Below, piece by piece: positions 8,785 to 15,690 of a stretch of DNA of 20,861 nt. The first letter of the stretch is position 1. Each line of letters starts with the position of its first letter. The stretch is taken from positions 1 through 20,861 of the IMG/VR virus record IMGVR_UViG_3300025009_000977, one strand, 5' to 3'. The translations under genes were made by a program, and so were the position numbers. Origin of the DNA: a virus. Under the pieces are notes generated by a model. The model made no database searches. It saw only the letters and a program-made list of their open reading frames with translations, and was not told the origin of the DNA.

Positions 8785-9590
8785 TCACCATACTGCTTTG
8801 CCTCGGGCTGACATCTCCCGCACTGGCATCAAAGCGCTGGAACGGTTCGGCGTGGGTTGATACGACTGCCAGGCGCTGGGATGGTGATTCGTGGGAGGCT
8901 GTCGTTGAGAAGCGCTGGGATGGTGATTCGTGGGAGGTTATATCTGGCGGCGAGGCCGATTACTGCGCCGACAAACTCGGCTCCTACTCACTTTATTACG
9001 ATGCTGACCACCCAGACGGGACAACCACGGCGTGTATCTCAGGCGGAACTACCGCCGTAACTATTTCCGGGGTTACTGTCGATGCGTCTGCAAATATGAC
9101 GAGCGGAGGAACATACGGGATAATATGGGACGGGGCATTAGATCATTTCCTGAGCATCCCGGCAGTTGGGATAACTCCATCAAACGGAAGGATTGAACTA
9201 AATTTTAAATTCAACTCCGCCGAAGCCTCGGCAAATGTAGGAATAATCGAGTGGAGATATTCGTCAGGAGAGCGTATAAAAGTTAATCTTGTGCGCTCGG
9301 CTGGCCCGGTTTGGAAATTAGAACTTTTTCACGCAGATGGGTCAAATGTATCAGTTTACACAGCAGACACCGACCTGACCTCAGGGACAGCAGTGCTTAT
9401 AATACTCGATTGGTCCAGTAGTACCGGCAATCTGTTTGCGTCGCTAAATGGAGTGAGTGCAACTATTGCCGGGGGCGGGGCATTTACAACTCCGGCTACT
9501 GGCGTGATACTCGGCGAGGATTTGAGCGGGAGTACATCCTCCACTGCTGTGAGTTTTGACGATATAAAACTTTCTGGGTCACAGCAATGA
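8769..9590 (+). CDS. Secreted LamG/ConA-like lectin-fold protein with Trp repeats
   Basis: The product has 273 residues. An N-terminal hydrophobic segment ending SPALA gives a likely signal peptide (cleavage near residue 20). Next come three 13-residue Trp-rich repeats (KRWNGSAW, RRWDGDSW, KRWDGDSW at 22, 35 and 48). A predicted beta-sandwich follows, with Gly-rich turns and the late motif LFASLNG ... SFDDIKLSG typical of concanavalin A/laminin-G-like domains. The family commonly binds glycans. The start codon lies inside the end of the previous gene, and its stop overlaps the next start as ATGA, so the three genes are translationally coupled. The lectin assignment is moderate; the sugar target is not inferable. 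Confidence 0.65.
   Translation: MFRILITILLCLGLTSPALASKRWNGSAWVDTTARRWDGDSWEAVVEKRWDGDSWEVISGGEADYCADKLGSYSLYYDADHPDGTTTACISGGTTAVTISGVTVDASANMTSGGTYGIIWDGALDHFLSIPAVGITPSNGRIELNFKFNSAEASANVGIIEWRYSSGERIKVNLVRSAGPVWKLELFHADGSNVSVYTADTDLTSGTAVLIILDWSSSTGNLFASLNGVSATIAGGGAFTTPATGVILGEDLSGSTSSTAVSFDDIKLSGSQQ
8832..8937 (+). repeat. 39-bp tandem repeats encoding (K/R)RWDGDSW
   Basis: Three units start at 8832, 8871 and 8910. The second and third share about 27 near-identical bases (gcgctgggatggtgattcgt core); the first is diverged (RWNGSAW). They lie just after the signal peptide of the lectin-like gene. Confidence 0.88.
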
Positions 9591-11239
9591 GACACATCAA
9601 AATAATCATTGCTATTTTTTTGTGTTCTCCGTGTTATGCGGCATACACGCCAATAGTAGGGATACCAACACCAACATGGCCAAGCGGCGGTCTTGATATT
9701 GCTCGCCCCTCTTTGCCTGATCCATGGACCACAGACACGGCTGGGTTTTACTTTATCGAACGAGACGCCATTCCGGCATGTTCTGACACTCCAACAAACG
9801 GCGATCCGACGCACCCCCGTTGCGACTTTCCTTCCTCCATTCCAGCGGGGTCTGTTATCGTCATCAATGGAACATACGATCATTATAAGGTTCTGACGCT
9901 GACCGGAACCCTGAATAATGAAATATGGATTATGGGGTATGATCCTGAGAACCGACCGGTAATTCCAAACCATTTACAGTCTACCTTCGACTATGTGATA
10001 ATGGACGGTATTGACTACACATGGAACTCCGACGATACCCCGTTTGAAGTTGCATCAGGGGCTCATGGCCATTTACTTGTACGTAACTGTAACTTTACAA
10101 ATCCATTCTACCAGAATGGCAATAACGGATCTGCACTCGGGCCAAAAGGTTCAAATATTATCATTTATAACAATACTTTTAATACAATAGGAGATTGGGA
10201 CAACACAGATTCAGGTGACACTGACAGACATGCGATCAAGCTAGACTCAAGCAATGTGAATATTAGTGATATTTGGATTTTGAACAACACCTTTCAATAT
10301 ATCCAGGGTGATGCAATCCAGGTTGGGGATACTGAGGCAGCAAGCACAGTTGCCAACATATATGTTGGTGGAAATACAGCTAGTTATTGCACACAGAACG
10401 GTTTTTGGGCGAAACAAGCAACTGATGTGATTTTCTCGTCCAATATTGCGTCCCACATGCCAAGGCCAAACCCCGATGGTGGTGGCGGTGGAGGCATGGG
10501 GGCGCAATATGACCCCGTAAGTGTCTGGTTCATAAACAACATTATTCACGACACAAAAGACGGAATAATGATTGCTGGTGCCAACAATGGTGGCGGGGGA
10601 CCATTTTACGCAGTCGGTAATTTAATTTACAACGTGCAAAATGACGAGAGCGTAAATGGGAGTTGCAATGCCTATAATTACGGGGCGTTGATGTACCGTA
10701 ACGAGGGCGGTTTTTATGCAGTCAATAATACGATTGCTGACGTGGACTCATTTCTCGTTACCATTCGCACTTCCGGGGTTGTCGCTATGGGTAATATTTT
10801 TTCATCAGCAAAAACTACCGTTTGTCCCGCAATAAATGTGGCTGAATATCCAGGAGCGATGGATTACAATCTATTCAATACAGATGCTGTTAAATTCGGG
10901 CATGATGGTGGTGCTGGTATAGATGATGCCACCATCGAATATACCTCAGTGACGGCTTTCAGGGCGGGAGAGTCGAAAGATGCTAATGCCCCTGTATCTG
11001 CCGATCCACTCTTTGTGGCATCCGATAATTACTGCATCCAAACAACCTCACCAGCAAAAGACACTGGCATCCTCTCAGATGTTTATGTCACATTTCAATC
11101 CCTCTACGGCCTCGACATCCGCCGAGATATAACCGGAGGTGTCCGGCCATACAATACACTGTGGGATATCGGAGCCTATGAGTTCGGCGCTACCCCACCA
11201 GGCCAGAGATACCGAGTCAGGGCGGCGGTGAATGATTGA
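9587..11239 (+). CDS. Exported right-handed parallel beta-helix protein (tailspike/depolymerase-like)
   Basis: The product has 550 residues and its start overlaps the previous stop (ATGA). The N-terminus (MRHIKIII, hydrophobic core, CYA before AYTP) looks like a Sec signal cleaved near residue 18. From about residue 75 to 410 there are repeated N/D-rich coils such as IIIYNNTFN, IWILNNTFQYI, VWFINNIIHD and YAVGNLIYN. This is the pattern of parallel beta-helix repeats in pectate-lyase-like proteins and phage tailspikes. A C-terminal DIGAYEFG motif is also common in secreted beta-helix proteins. Position after the fibre and lectin suggests polysaccharide binding or cleavage. I cannot assign catalytic residues, and the signal peptide makes a secreted rather than virion role possible. 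Confidence 0.75.
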   Translation: MRHIKIIIAIFLCSPCYAAYTPIVGIPTPTWPSGGLDIARPSLPDPWTTDTAGFYFIERDAIPACSDTPTNGDPTHPRCDFPSSIPAGSVIVINGTYDHYKVLTLTGTLNNEIWIMGYDPENRPVIPNHLQSTFDYVIMDGIDYTWNSDDTPFEVASGAHGHLLVRNCNFTNPFYQNGNNGSALGPKGSNIIIYNNTFNTIGDWDNTDSGDTDRHAIKLDSSNVNISDIWILNNTFQYIQGDAIQVGDTEAASTVANIYVGGNTASYCTQNGFWAKQATDVIFSSNIASHMPRPNPDGGGGGGMGAQYDPVSVWFINNIIHDTKDGIMIAGANNGGGGPFYAVGNLIYNVQNDESVNGSCNAYNYGALMYRNEGGFYAVNNTIADVDSFLVTIRTSGVVAMGNIFSSAKTTVCPAINVAEYPGAMDYNLFNTDAVKFGHDGGAGIDDATIEYTSVTAFRAGESKDANAPVSADPLFVASDNYCIQTTSPAKDTGILSDVYVTFQSLYGLDIRRDITGGVRPYNTLWDIGAYEFGATPPGQRYRVRAAVND

Positions 11240-11272
11240 TAAGAAATTACTACCAATCAAAAGGAGATTTTC

Positions 11273-12115
11273 ATGTTAGTTGAAAAAGCCATAGAATTAT
11301 ACATGGAGTATCTCAGAAGTAATACTCGACCAAATACTGTCAGGGCGTTTTATTATACTCTTAGTAGATTTAAAGCGGTCTTCTCAGGCCAAGATTTAAA
11401 TAATGTTAAGGATATTCAGATTATAGAATTTATTCATGATATATCCCCTGATTGTTCTTCTACAACTAAGAATACTAGGGTTAGCGCTCTTCGTGCATTC
11501 TATAACTTTATTAATGAAGTCGCGGATGACGGATTAGTTAATCCATGTATGCGCCCAATTGTACGTAAAATGTTTAAAGTCTCTCGTGGGTCTTCACCTA
11601 AGCTTTTAGATAAGGACTTAATTGATGAAATTATTTTTAGAACTATTAATGAACGTGACCGTTTGATTTTAGAACTTATGGGCCGAGCTGGAATGCGTGT
11701 AGGTGAAGTTCTTAATGTTCGTCCAAGTGATATAGATTCAGACGCCTCAACAATAGCAATCGCTGAGCCTAAGAGTGGCAGAGTTGGTGAAAAAGTTTTT
11801 ATTACTAAGAAACTTTGTGGTAAACTTCAATCTTATATAACTAAACGGCCGTCAATCAAAAATAAAATTATTTTTGATATAAGTTATTCTACTGCGCATC
11901 GTATGGTAAAGCGTTCTGGATTATTGGTTAATTCTAAATTAAGACCTCATGATCTACGAAGACATGCTGCTACACAGGCAAGTAGAAATAGTATCCCTTT
12001 AGAAATAGTTTCAAAGGTTATTTTGAGACACGCAGATATATCAACAACCCAGCGATACTTAGGTACTGTTGACCCAAGTGAAGCGAGCCGTTGGATTGAA
12101 CATTTAAATAGGTGA
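11273..12115 (+). CDS. int: Tyrosine recombinase / phage integrase
   Basis: The product has 280 residues, with AAGGAG 8 bases upstream of the ATG. A SAM-like core-binding region (about 1-95) is followed by a catalytic domain with the full set: Arg142 (GMRVGE), Lys167 (EPKSG), His226 and Arg229 (RPHDLRRH), His253 (LRHAD) and the nucleophile Tyr262 (TTQRYLG). It is compact, more like XerC/D-type or simple phage integrases than lambda Int with its arm-binding domain. The gene is AT-rich compared with the fibre genes before it. It indicates a temperate lifestyle or a resident prophage. No excisionase or obvious attachment core was found next to it. Confidence 0.9.
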   Translation: MLVEKAIELYMEYLRSNTRPNTVRAFYYTLSRFKAVFSGQDLNNVKDIQIIEFIHDISPDCSSTTKNTRVSALRAFYNFINEVADDGLVNPCMRPIVRKMFKVSRGSSPKLLDKDLIDEIIFRTINERDRLILELMGRAGMRVGEVLNVRPSDIDSDASTIAIAEPKSGRVGEKVFITKKLCGKLQSYITKRPSIKNKIIFDISYSTAHRMVKRSGLLVNSKLRPHDLRRHAATQASRNSIPLEIVSKVILRHADISTTQRYLGTVDPSEASRWIEHLNR

Positions 12116-12119
12116 AAGA

Positions 12120-12221
12120 ATGCGGTTTGAGAAACATCACGAAGAACTGTCACACTGGACAATAATGCTTGTGATCCTTGTATCGACAGTATACAATTTC
12201 ATAGCTGGAACAATCTACTAA
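12120..12221 (+). CDS. 33-residue single-pass membrane peptide
   Basis: ATG at 12120 lies 4 bases after the integrase stop. An AGGTGA sequence spanning that stop serves as a close ribosome site. Polar and His-rich N-terminus (MRFEKHHEEL) is followed by a hydrophobic segment at about 13-31 (WTIMLVILVSTVYNFIAG). The TAA abuts the AAGGAG of the next gene. Compact packing and a clean membrane helix argue that it is translated. The function is unknown; a holin-like or small regulatory membrane role is speculation. Confidence 0.55.
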   Translation: MRFEKHHEELSHWTIMLVILVSTVYNFIAGTIY

Positions 12222-12234
12222 AAGGAGAAATGTG

Positions 12235-12621
12235 ATGATGAGGACGGCGGGCTGTACAGGTGCTTGTGGAATAAAATTAATATTACTTATAGCCTGTCTA
12301 TTTATCTCTTCTTGTGCTCCGATGCCGCAGCCGGATAAGATGTTTAAGGGTGTTCAACGCCTTACGCCGTTGGAAGATGTTGAGTTGATAATCCATGAAG
12401 TAAGTCTTGGGGAATGTCTCTGGAAGTGCAACAAGATAGCCTGGGAAGTCAACCCGATTCTCCCAATTCTTGCCCTTGGTGCCGCTCCTGCATGTGGCAG
12501 AGCCTGGCATGACGGCAAAGGTGGTATCAGTAAGTGTGAAATCTGGGTGCCGAAAGGTGACAAGGGCGCGATGAAGCATGAGTTGAGGCACTGCCAGGGC
12601 ATGGCGGATAGGTGGTATTAA
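12235..12621 (+). CDS. Small lipoprotein with HExxH metallopeptidase-like motif
   Basis: The product has 128 residues from the ATG at 12235, chosen because it lies 7 bases after AAGGAG; a GTG at 12232 is too close. A hydrophobic segment ends in ISSC, a good lipobox with the lipidated Cys at residue 27. The mature part has four more Cys and ends KHELRHCQGMADRWY, containing HELRH (HExxH, the zincin metal-binding and catalytic motif). It starts the packed cassette that also contains the holin. An outer-membrane or periplasmic metalloprotein acting on the envelope during lysis or infection is inferred. No third zinc ligand is certain, and the chain is short for a peptidase. Confidence 0.65.
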   Translation: MMRTAGCTGACGIKLILLIACLFISSCAPMPQPDKMFKGVQRLTPLEDVELIIHEVSLGECLWKCNKIAWEVNPILPILALGAAPACGRAWHDGKGGISKCEIWVPKGDKGAMKHELRHCQGMADRWY

Positions 12622-12622
12622 T

Positions 12623-12895
12623 ATGAAATACGGCGACCAAGTATACGTTTGGAACGGAGAAAAGACAGCTACGCACTTGCAAGATTATAATACTTGCCGA
12701 CCAGACAAAGTTCATCGGCCTGGAGATATTTGGATGTTCATTCAGTATATTGATGATACCCTGGCTAAGCACTTAGCGGATAATAGGGCCCGATATATTT
12801 GTATACGAACAAAATCAAGAAGCGGTGGAAATGTTGTAGGAGTTCCAGTACTCTGGGAACATGCCGAAAAAATAACAAAAGGAGAAATAGGATGA
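12623..12895 (+). CDS. Hypothetical 90-residue protein
   Basis: The start is one base after the previous stop (TAATATG) and the end overlaps the next start (ATGATG). An AGGTGG about 8 bases upstream is a plausible ribosome site. It is soluble and mixed alpha/beta in look (YGDQVYVWNG, a hydrophobic DIWMFIQYID stretch), with two Cys and no signal peptide. I do not recognise it. Overlap on both sides makes it very likely to be expressed with the lysis cassette. Confidence 0.65.
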   Translation: MKYGDQVYVWNGEKTATHLQDYNTCRPDKVHRPGDIWMFIQYIDDTLAKHLADNRARYICIRTKSRSGGNVVGVPVLWEHAEKITKGEIG

Positions 12896-13368
12896 TGCGG
12901 AGAGCAGAGAACGAGGCAATGAAGACCGTAGGACTAGCATGGTTGGTTGCTATTATAGCTGGATGTTTTGTTCTTGGTGGGTGTACTATTAAGACTGCTG
13001 AGTATAATTTTAATCAGGGTGTGCCAGATAAAGCTACGCAGCAAGTAGCGCAGGCAAAAGGTTTGACTGGCCCATCAGATATTGGTGGTGGATGTGGAAA
13101 CACCATCGTTATTGTCGAGGAAACCAAGCAGGATTCTGAAGCTGCTGCTAGTACTCAAGGTGCAAGTGCTGCAACAGGGGCTATGAAGGATGTAATCAGT
13201 AAGCTGACAAACGATCTGCGACAGACTGATAGCAATAACCCGACAACTACAACCACGACTACAACAAATCCGATTACACCAGTCACTCCGATTACACCAG
13301 TCACTCCGACTACACCTGAGCCTACTGCGCCACTACCTGGTCAAGGCGAATTTGAGGAGATTGAATAA
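12892..13368 (+). CDS. Thr/Pro-rich lipoprotein (possible outer-membrane spanin)
   Basis: The product has 158 residues. The start at 12892 is preferred because AAGGAG lies 7 bases upstream and it overlaps the previous stop; an upstream in-frame extension to 12799 is a shadow inside the previous gene. An N-terminal helix ends LGGC, a strong lipobox (Cys31). The mature chain is Ala/Gln/Ser-rich and ends in a Thr run and a TPITPV repeat, so the C-terminus is extended and unstructured. Proline-rich lipoproteins near holins are often Rz1-like o-spanins, although those are usually shorter. The spanin role is inferred from context; a surface lipoprotein for lysogenic conversion is an alternative. 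Confidence 0.65.
   Translation: MMRRAENEAMKTVGLAWLVAIIAGCFVLGGCTIKTAEYNFNQGVPDKATQQVAQAKGLTGPSDIGGGCGNTIVIVEETKQDSEAAASTQGASAATGAMKDVISKLTNDLRQTDSNNPTTTTTTTTNPITPVTPITPVTPTTPEPTAPLPGQGEFEEIE
13270..13317 (+). repeat. 18-bp tandem repeats encoding PITPVT
   Basis: Unit ccgattacaccagtcact is found at 13270-13287 and 13288-13305, with a partial third copy (one change) at 13306-13317. It builds the Thr/Pro tail of the lipoprotein. Confidence 0.9.
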
Positions 13369-14057
13369 TGCCTACTTGTCCAAAATGCGGAAACGTTTTC
13401 ACTGAGCAGCCGATACTTTCTGGAAAGCCATTCCCTCATAAAGTAACCTGGGAACTTGATAGTGATCAGGGTAACGGTTCTGCGTGTATCTTGTTTAGAA
13501 CTTTACAGGATGCTGACATTATTGCTGTTACAGTAAATGGTGAAAAAGCCAGAAAAGGTATTCCTTATAAAGGTTGTCCGGTTTTCTTGATGAGTAAGCC
13601 TGGAGGTAGTTATAAAAATCCTCTGATTATGGCTATTACAATGTCTGATAATGTAACTTATGCTTATGTTGCCAATGCTTCCGGTGGAGGAACAGGTGGT
13701 GGAGGCGGTGGTACAGGTAATTATCTTCACAAGGCTACGTACGATTCATATGGAGTTCGGAATGGTAGACAGGCATGGAGGATTGATAAGCGGGGCGATA
13801 GTTTAGGTCCAGGCCCTGTGAAGTTTACTTTCTCTTCTGGAAAAACCTTTACAGTGAAATCAACTGCGAAAAATTGTCGCGATCAAGAATCAACTTGTAG
13901 CAGAAACAGCAAGTCACCTATGTACGGATTTGTTTTTAAGCCCGGAAACGGGCGACCGAACGGCGAAGGAGATAGCGATATTGGTACGAGCCATGGTGGA
14001 ATATATCTACATGCCCCACATGGAGACAGTAGTAAGCAAGTAATTATGGAATGGTAA
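13368..14057 (+). CDS. Zn-ribbon plus Gly-linker two-part protein, unknown
   Basis: The product has 229 residues. The start overlaps the previous stop by one base (TAATG), with GAGGAG 8 bases upstream. Residues 1-10 contain CPKC, half of a zinc ribbon. A beta-rich part runs to about 105, a poly-Gly linker (GGGTGGGGGG) spans about 106-117, and a second domain rich in Lys, Ser and Gly ends with GIYLHAPHGD. Flexible Gly linkers between domains are frequent in phage lytic or virion proteins. It is the largest product of the cassette and so the only size-compatible candidate for a lytic enzyme here, but no known endolysin motif is visible. Confidence 0.6.
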   Translation: MPTCPKCGNVFTEQPILSGKPFPHKVTWELDSDQGNGSACILFRTLQDADIIAVTVNGEKARKGIPYKGCPVFLMSKPGGSYKNPLIMAITMSDNVTYAYVANASGGGTGGGGGGTGNYLHKATYDSYGVRNGRQAWRIDKRGDSLGPGPVKFTFSSGKTFTVKSTAKNCRDQESTCSRNSKSPMYGFVFKPGNGRPNGEGDSDIGTSHGGIYLHAPHGDSSKQVIMEW

Positions 14058-14058
14058 A

Positions 14059-14340
14059 GTGATTATCTGTGAGTACTGTTTAGCTGAATTTCATGGTAGA
14101 ACATTTTGTCCAGGGTGTGGAGTGAGTATCTTGGAGACACGAACTATAGCAGATGAAAGTTTACTGATGATAACAATGCGTGGTGTTAAAGACAGATACG
14201 CGCAGTGTGAAGAGTTGTTTTGTTTTGCTTATGATATTATGGGAAAGCTACCAGATATATGGTGTCCGCACTTTCAGCAGATTAATGGAAAGAAGACTTG
14301 TGATAATTGTGGTACTACTAACAAAGAGGTGAGTAGATGA
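14059..14340 (+). CDS. Small multi-Cys zinc-ribbon protein
   Basis: The product has 93 residues from a GTG one base after the previous stop; the ribosome site is weak, so coupled translation is likely. CEYC (4-7) and CPGC (17-20) form a probable four-Cys zinc ribbon; a second CPHF/CDNC set (69-84) may bind another zinc. No enzyme motif is seen. Its end overlaps the holin start as ATGA. Confidence 0.6.
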   Translation: MIICEYCLAEFHGRTFCPGCGVSILETRTIADESLLMITMRGVKDRYAQCEELFCFAYDIMGKLPDIWCPHFQQINGKKTCDNCGTTNKEVSR

Positions 14341-14690
14341 ATCTGAAGTTCATGACAGATGTATTTAGGGTAGGTCAGCAAGTTAGAAACCCCGAGACGT
14401 GGAAAAATGCCGGCACAATGTTTGCTACGGTAACAGGGCTTCTAGGTATTGCATTTGCAGCTTTACGACACTTCGGGTATATTACGGTTGAACTTACTGC
14501 TGCAGATGCGGAAGTAATAGCTGGAATCTTAATATCTCTCGGAAGTCTTTTCCATATTATCTGGACAAAAATAACGAGCAAAAAAGTTGGAGTTCCTGGA
14601 TTAGATAAGGCCGAGCCCACAAGACCTGTTAAAGCTGAAGAACTTGAAAGACCATCCACACCTGGTCAAAGTGAGGTGCTGCGTGGTTGA
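14337..14690 (+). CDS. Two-helix holin-like membrane protein
   Basis: The product has 117 residues. Two hydrophobic helices are visible: about 25-48 (AGTMFATVTGLLGIAFAALRHFG) flanked by WKN, and about 58-77 (AEVIAGILISLGSLFHIIW), followed by a Lys-rich, polar C-terminus. Size, two helices and a charged tail fit class II phage holins (for example the r1t-type family), which permeabilise the inner membrane at lysis. The upstream gene ends inside its start codon and the downstream gene overlaps it by 8 bases. The holin role is inferred from topology and neighbours. Confidence 0.65.
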   Translation: MNLKFMTDVFRVGQQVRNPETWKNAGTMFATVTGLLGIAFAALRHFGYITVELTAADAEVIAGILISLGSLFHIIWTKITSKKVGVPGLDKAEPTRPVKAEELERPSTPGQSEVLRG

Positions 14691-15093
14691 AGATGAACCT
14701 GAAAAAGAGGGAAATTTAAAAGGTTGCAGTTTCTCTGAAGACGGAGTATGTAAGCTACACGGCGTAGAAGTTGAGCGTAGAGTTAAGTCAGTTGCGATTC
14801 AGAATTGGCTTCTTGGGTGGTCAGTTCTCGTTATGGTGTTTGTCGGTGGGGCTTATATCTATACCCGGGAAGTGAAGAATGATATAAATATTCGTCATGC
14901 ATATGATACTAATTCAGCCAATACAAGTATCAAAGAACTAGCAAAACAAGTTGAGGCTCTTATGAATGGCCAGACTAGAACAGAAGAAAGATATGAGTCC
15001 TTGCTACGTGCCATAACAGACATGAATGCTAATATATCAGCACTCATGTATTTGCAGTTTGAAAAAGCTGATGCTAAGTCGAAAGGCAAATAA
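14683..15093 (+). CDS. Single-pass membrane coiled-coil protein (i-spanin-like or XhlA-like)
   Basis: The product has 136 residues. I chose the GTG at 14683 because GAGGT lies 5 bases upstream; an earlier in-frame TTG at 14644 would overlap the holin by 47 bases without a ribosome site. A short Cys motif (GCSFSEDGVCKLHG) lies at about 13-26. Next is one membrane helix at about 44-60 (LLGWSVLVMVFVGGAYIY), then a polar, heptad-like region to the C-terminus. An N-in topology with an external coiled coil next to a holin resembles inner-membrane spanins or haemolysin XhlA-like proteins. The exact role is inferred. Confidence 0.6.
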   Translation: MVEDEPEKEGNLKGCSFSEDGVCKLHGVEVERRVKSVAIQNWLLGWSVLVMVFVGGAYIYTREVKNDINIRHAYDTNSANTSIKELAKQVEALMNGQTRTEERYESLLRAITDMNANISALMYLQFEKADAKSKGK

Positions 15094-15136
15094 GGTCATC
15101 CGGTGATAGTACCACAAATTTAATCATGGAGCCATC

Positions 15137-15367
15137 GTGGCTGAGAAACCTAGAGACTACAAAAGAGAGTACGCATTGTACCACGGCAAGCCTGAGCAGA
15201 TCAAACGACGAGCTCAGCGAAACAAGTCACGGCGGGCCTTAGCTAAACAGGGTTTAGTTCACAAAGGCGATGGCAAAGATTGTCATCATCGCGACAATAA
15301 TCCCTTTAACCAAGGCCGGTCTAATCTGGCTATAATATCTAAGTCTAAGAATAGGAGTATGAAATGA
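15137..15367 (+). CDS. Small basic HNH-like protein
   Basis: The product has 76 residues from a GTG with GGAG 5 bases upstream. The N-terminal half is Arg/Lys-rich. The C-terminal part DCHHRDNNPFNQGRSNL ... KNRS has the His-His ... Asn ... Asn spacing of a minimal HNH fold, as found in many phage HNH proteins near genome packaging or late genes. The lack of a Cys-pair zinc site suits the small phage type. It follows the membrane protein by 43 bases and overlaps the next gene. Confidence 0.6.
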   Translation: MAEKPRDYKREYALYHGKPEQIKRRAQRNKSRRALAKQGLVHKGDGKDCHHRDNNPFNQGRSNLAIISKSKNRSMK

Positions 15368-15525
15368 CGGTAAGAGACTGGTTTAAGAAGAAAGGAAGCA
15401 CTGCAGAAAAGAAACCCGTAACTAAACCTGTACAGGTGAAAGACAAGACGTCTACTACGATTAAAGGTGCCGTGAAGAATATCACGGATCGGAAACGTAT
15501 GCTTGACGAAGCAGCTGGAATGTAA
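15364..15525 (+). CDS. 53-residue Lys-rich peptide, unknown
   Basis: The ATG overlaps the previous stop (ATGA) and has AGGAG 6 bases upstream, a good start. The product begins MTVRDWFKKKG and is basic and Thr-rich with no Cys. It is the last gene of the + strand cassette, directly before the convergent terminator. No family is recognised. Confidence 0.6.
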   Translation: MTVRDWFKKKGSTAEKKPVTKPVQVKDKTSTTIKGAVKNITDRKRMLDEAAGM

Positions 15526-15558
15526 CTCCTGGTCACCTCCTACGGACCTTTATAATAC

Positions 15559-15661
15559 CCTTTCTTAAAGTGTACATTTGACTATAGCCGATCGAAATAA
15601 AAAAGTGTATAAACGTATTCGAGACTTTCGAAGAGTCAACCTCGATATGTTTATACACTTT
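15559..15661. repeat. 103-bp duplicated regulatory element, copy A
   Basis: Three blocks are shared exactly with copy B at 19931-20033: cctttcttaaagtgta (15559-15574), ataaacgtattcga (15609-15622) and tatgtttatacacttt (15646-15661). Their offsets (0, 50, 87) are the same in both copies although the sequence between them has diverged. Copy A lies between the two converging gene blocks. Confidence 0.85.
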
Positions 15662-15666
15662 TTATT
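15596..15666. terminator. Long bidirectional terminator hairpin between converging operons
   Basis: The left arm (15596-15623) and right arm (15641-15666) are near-perfect complements over about 26 bp, with core GTGTATAAAC/GTTTATACAC and CGAG/CTCG; the inner loop can form GACT/AGTC. Each side ends in an A/T run, giving a T tract for transcripts in either direction. It sits 70 bases after the last + gene and 25 bases beyond the last - gene, as expected of a shared terminator. Confidence 0.8.
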
Positions 15667-15690
15667 TAGCTTCTAGAGGCCTAATCTGAG

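Noticed and set aside
12799-12891. N-terminal extension of the Thr/Pro-rich lipoprotein
   Set aside because: Lies within the previous gene, is Arg/Lys/Cys-rich noise, and would bury the signal peptide.
15571-15586. T7-promoter-like word (TTGACTATAG) in copy A
   Set aside because: Only a partial match, the equivalent position in copy B is shifted and reads CTATAC, and it would drive antisense transcription.
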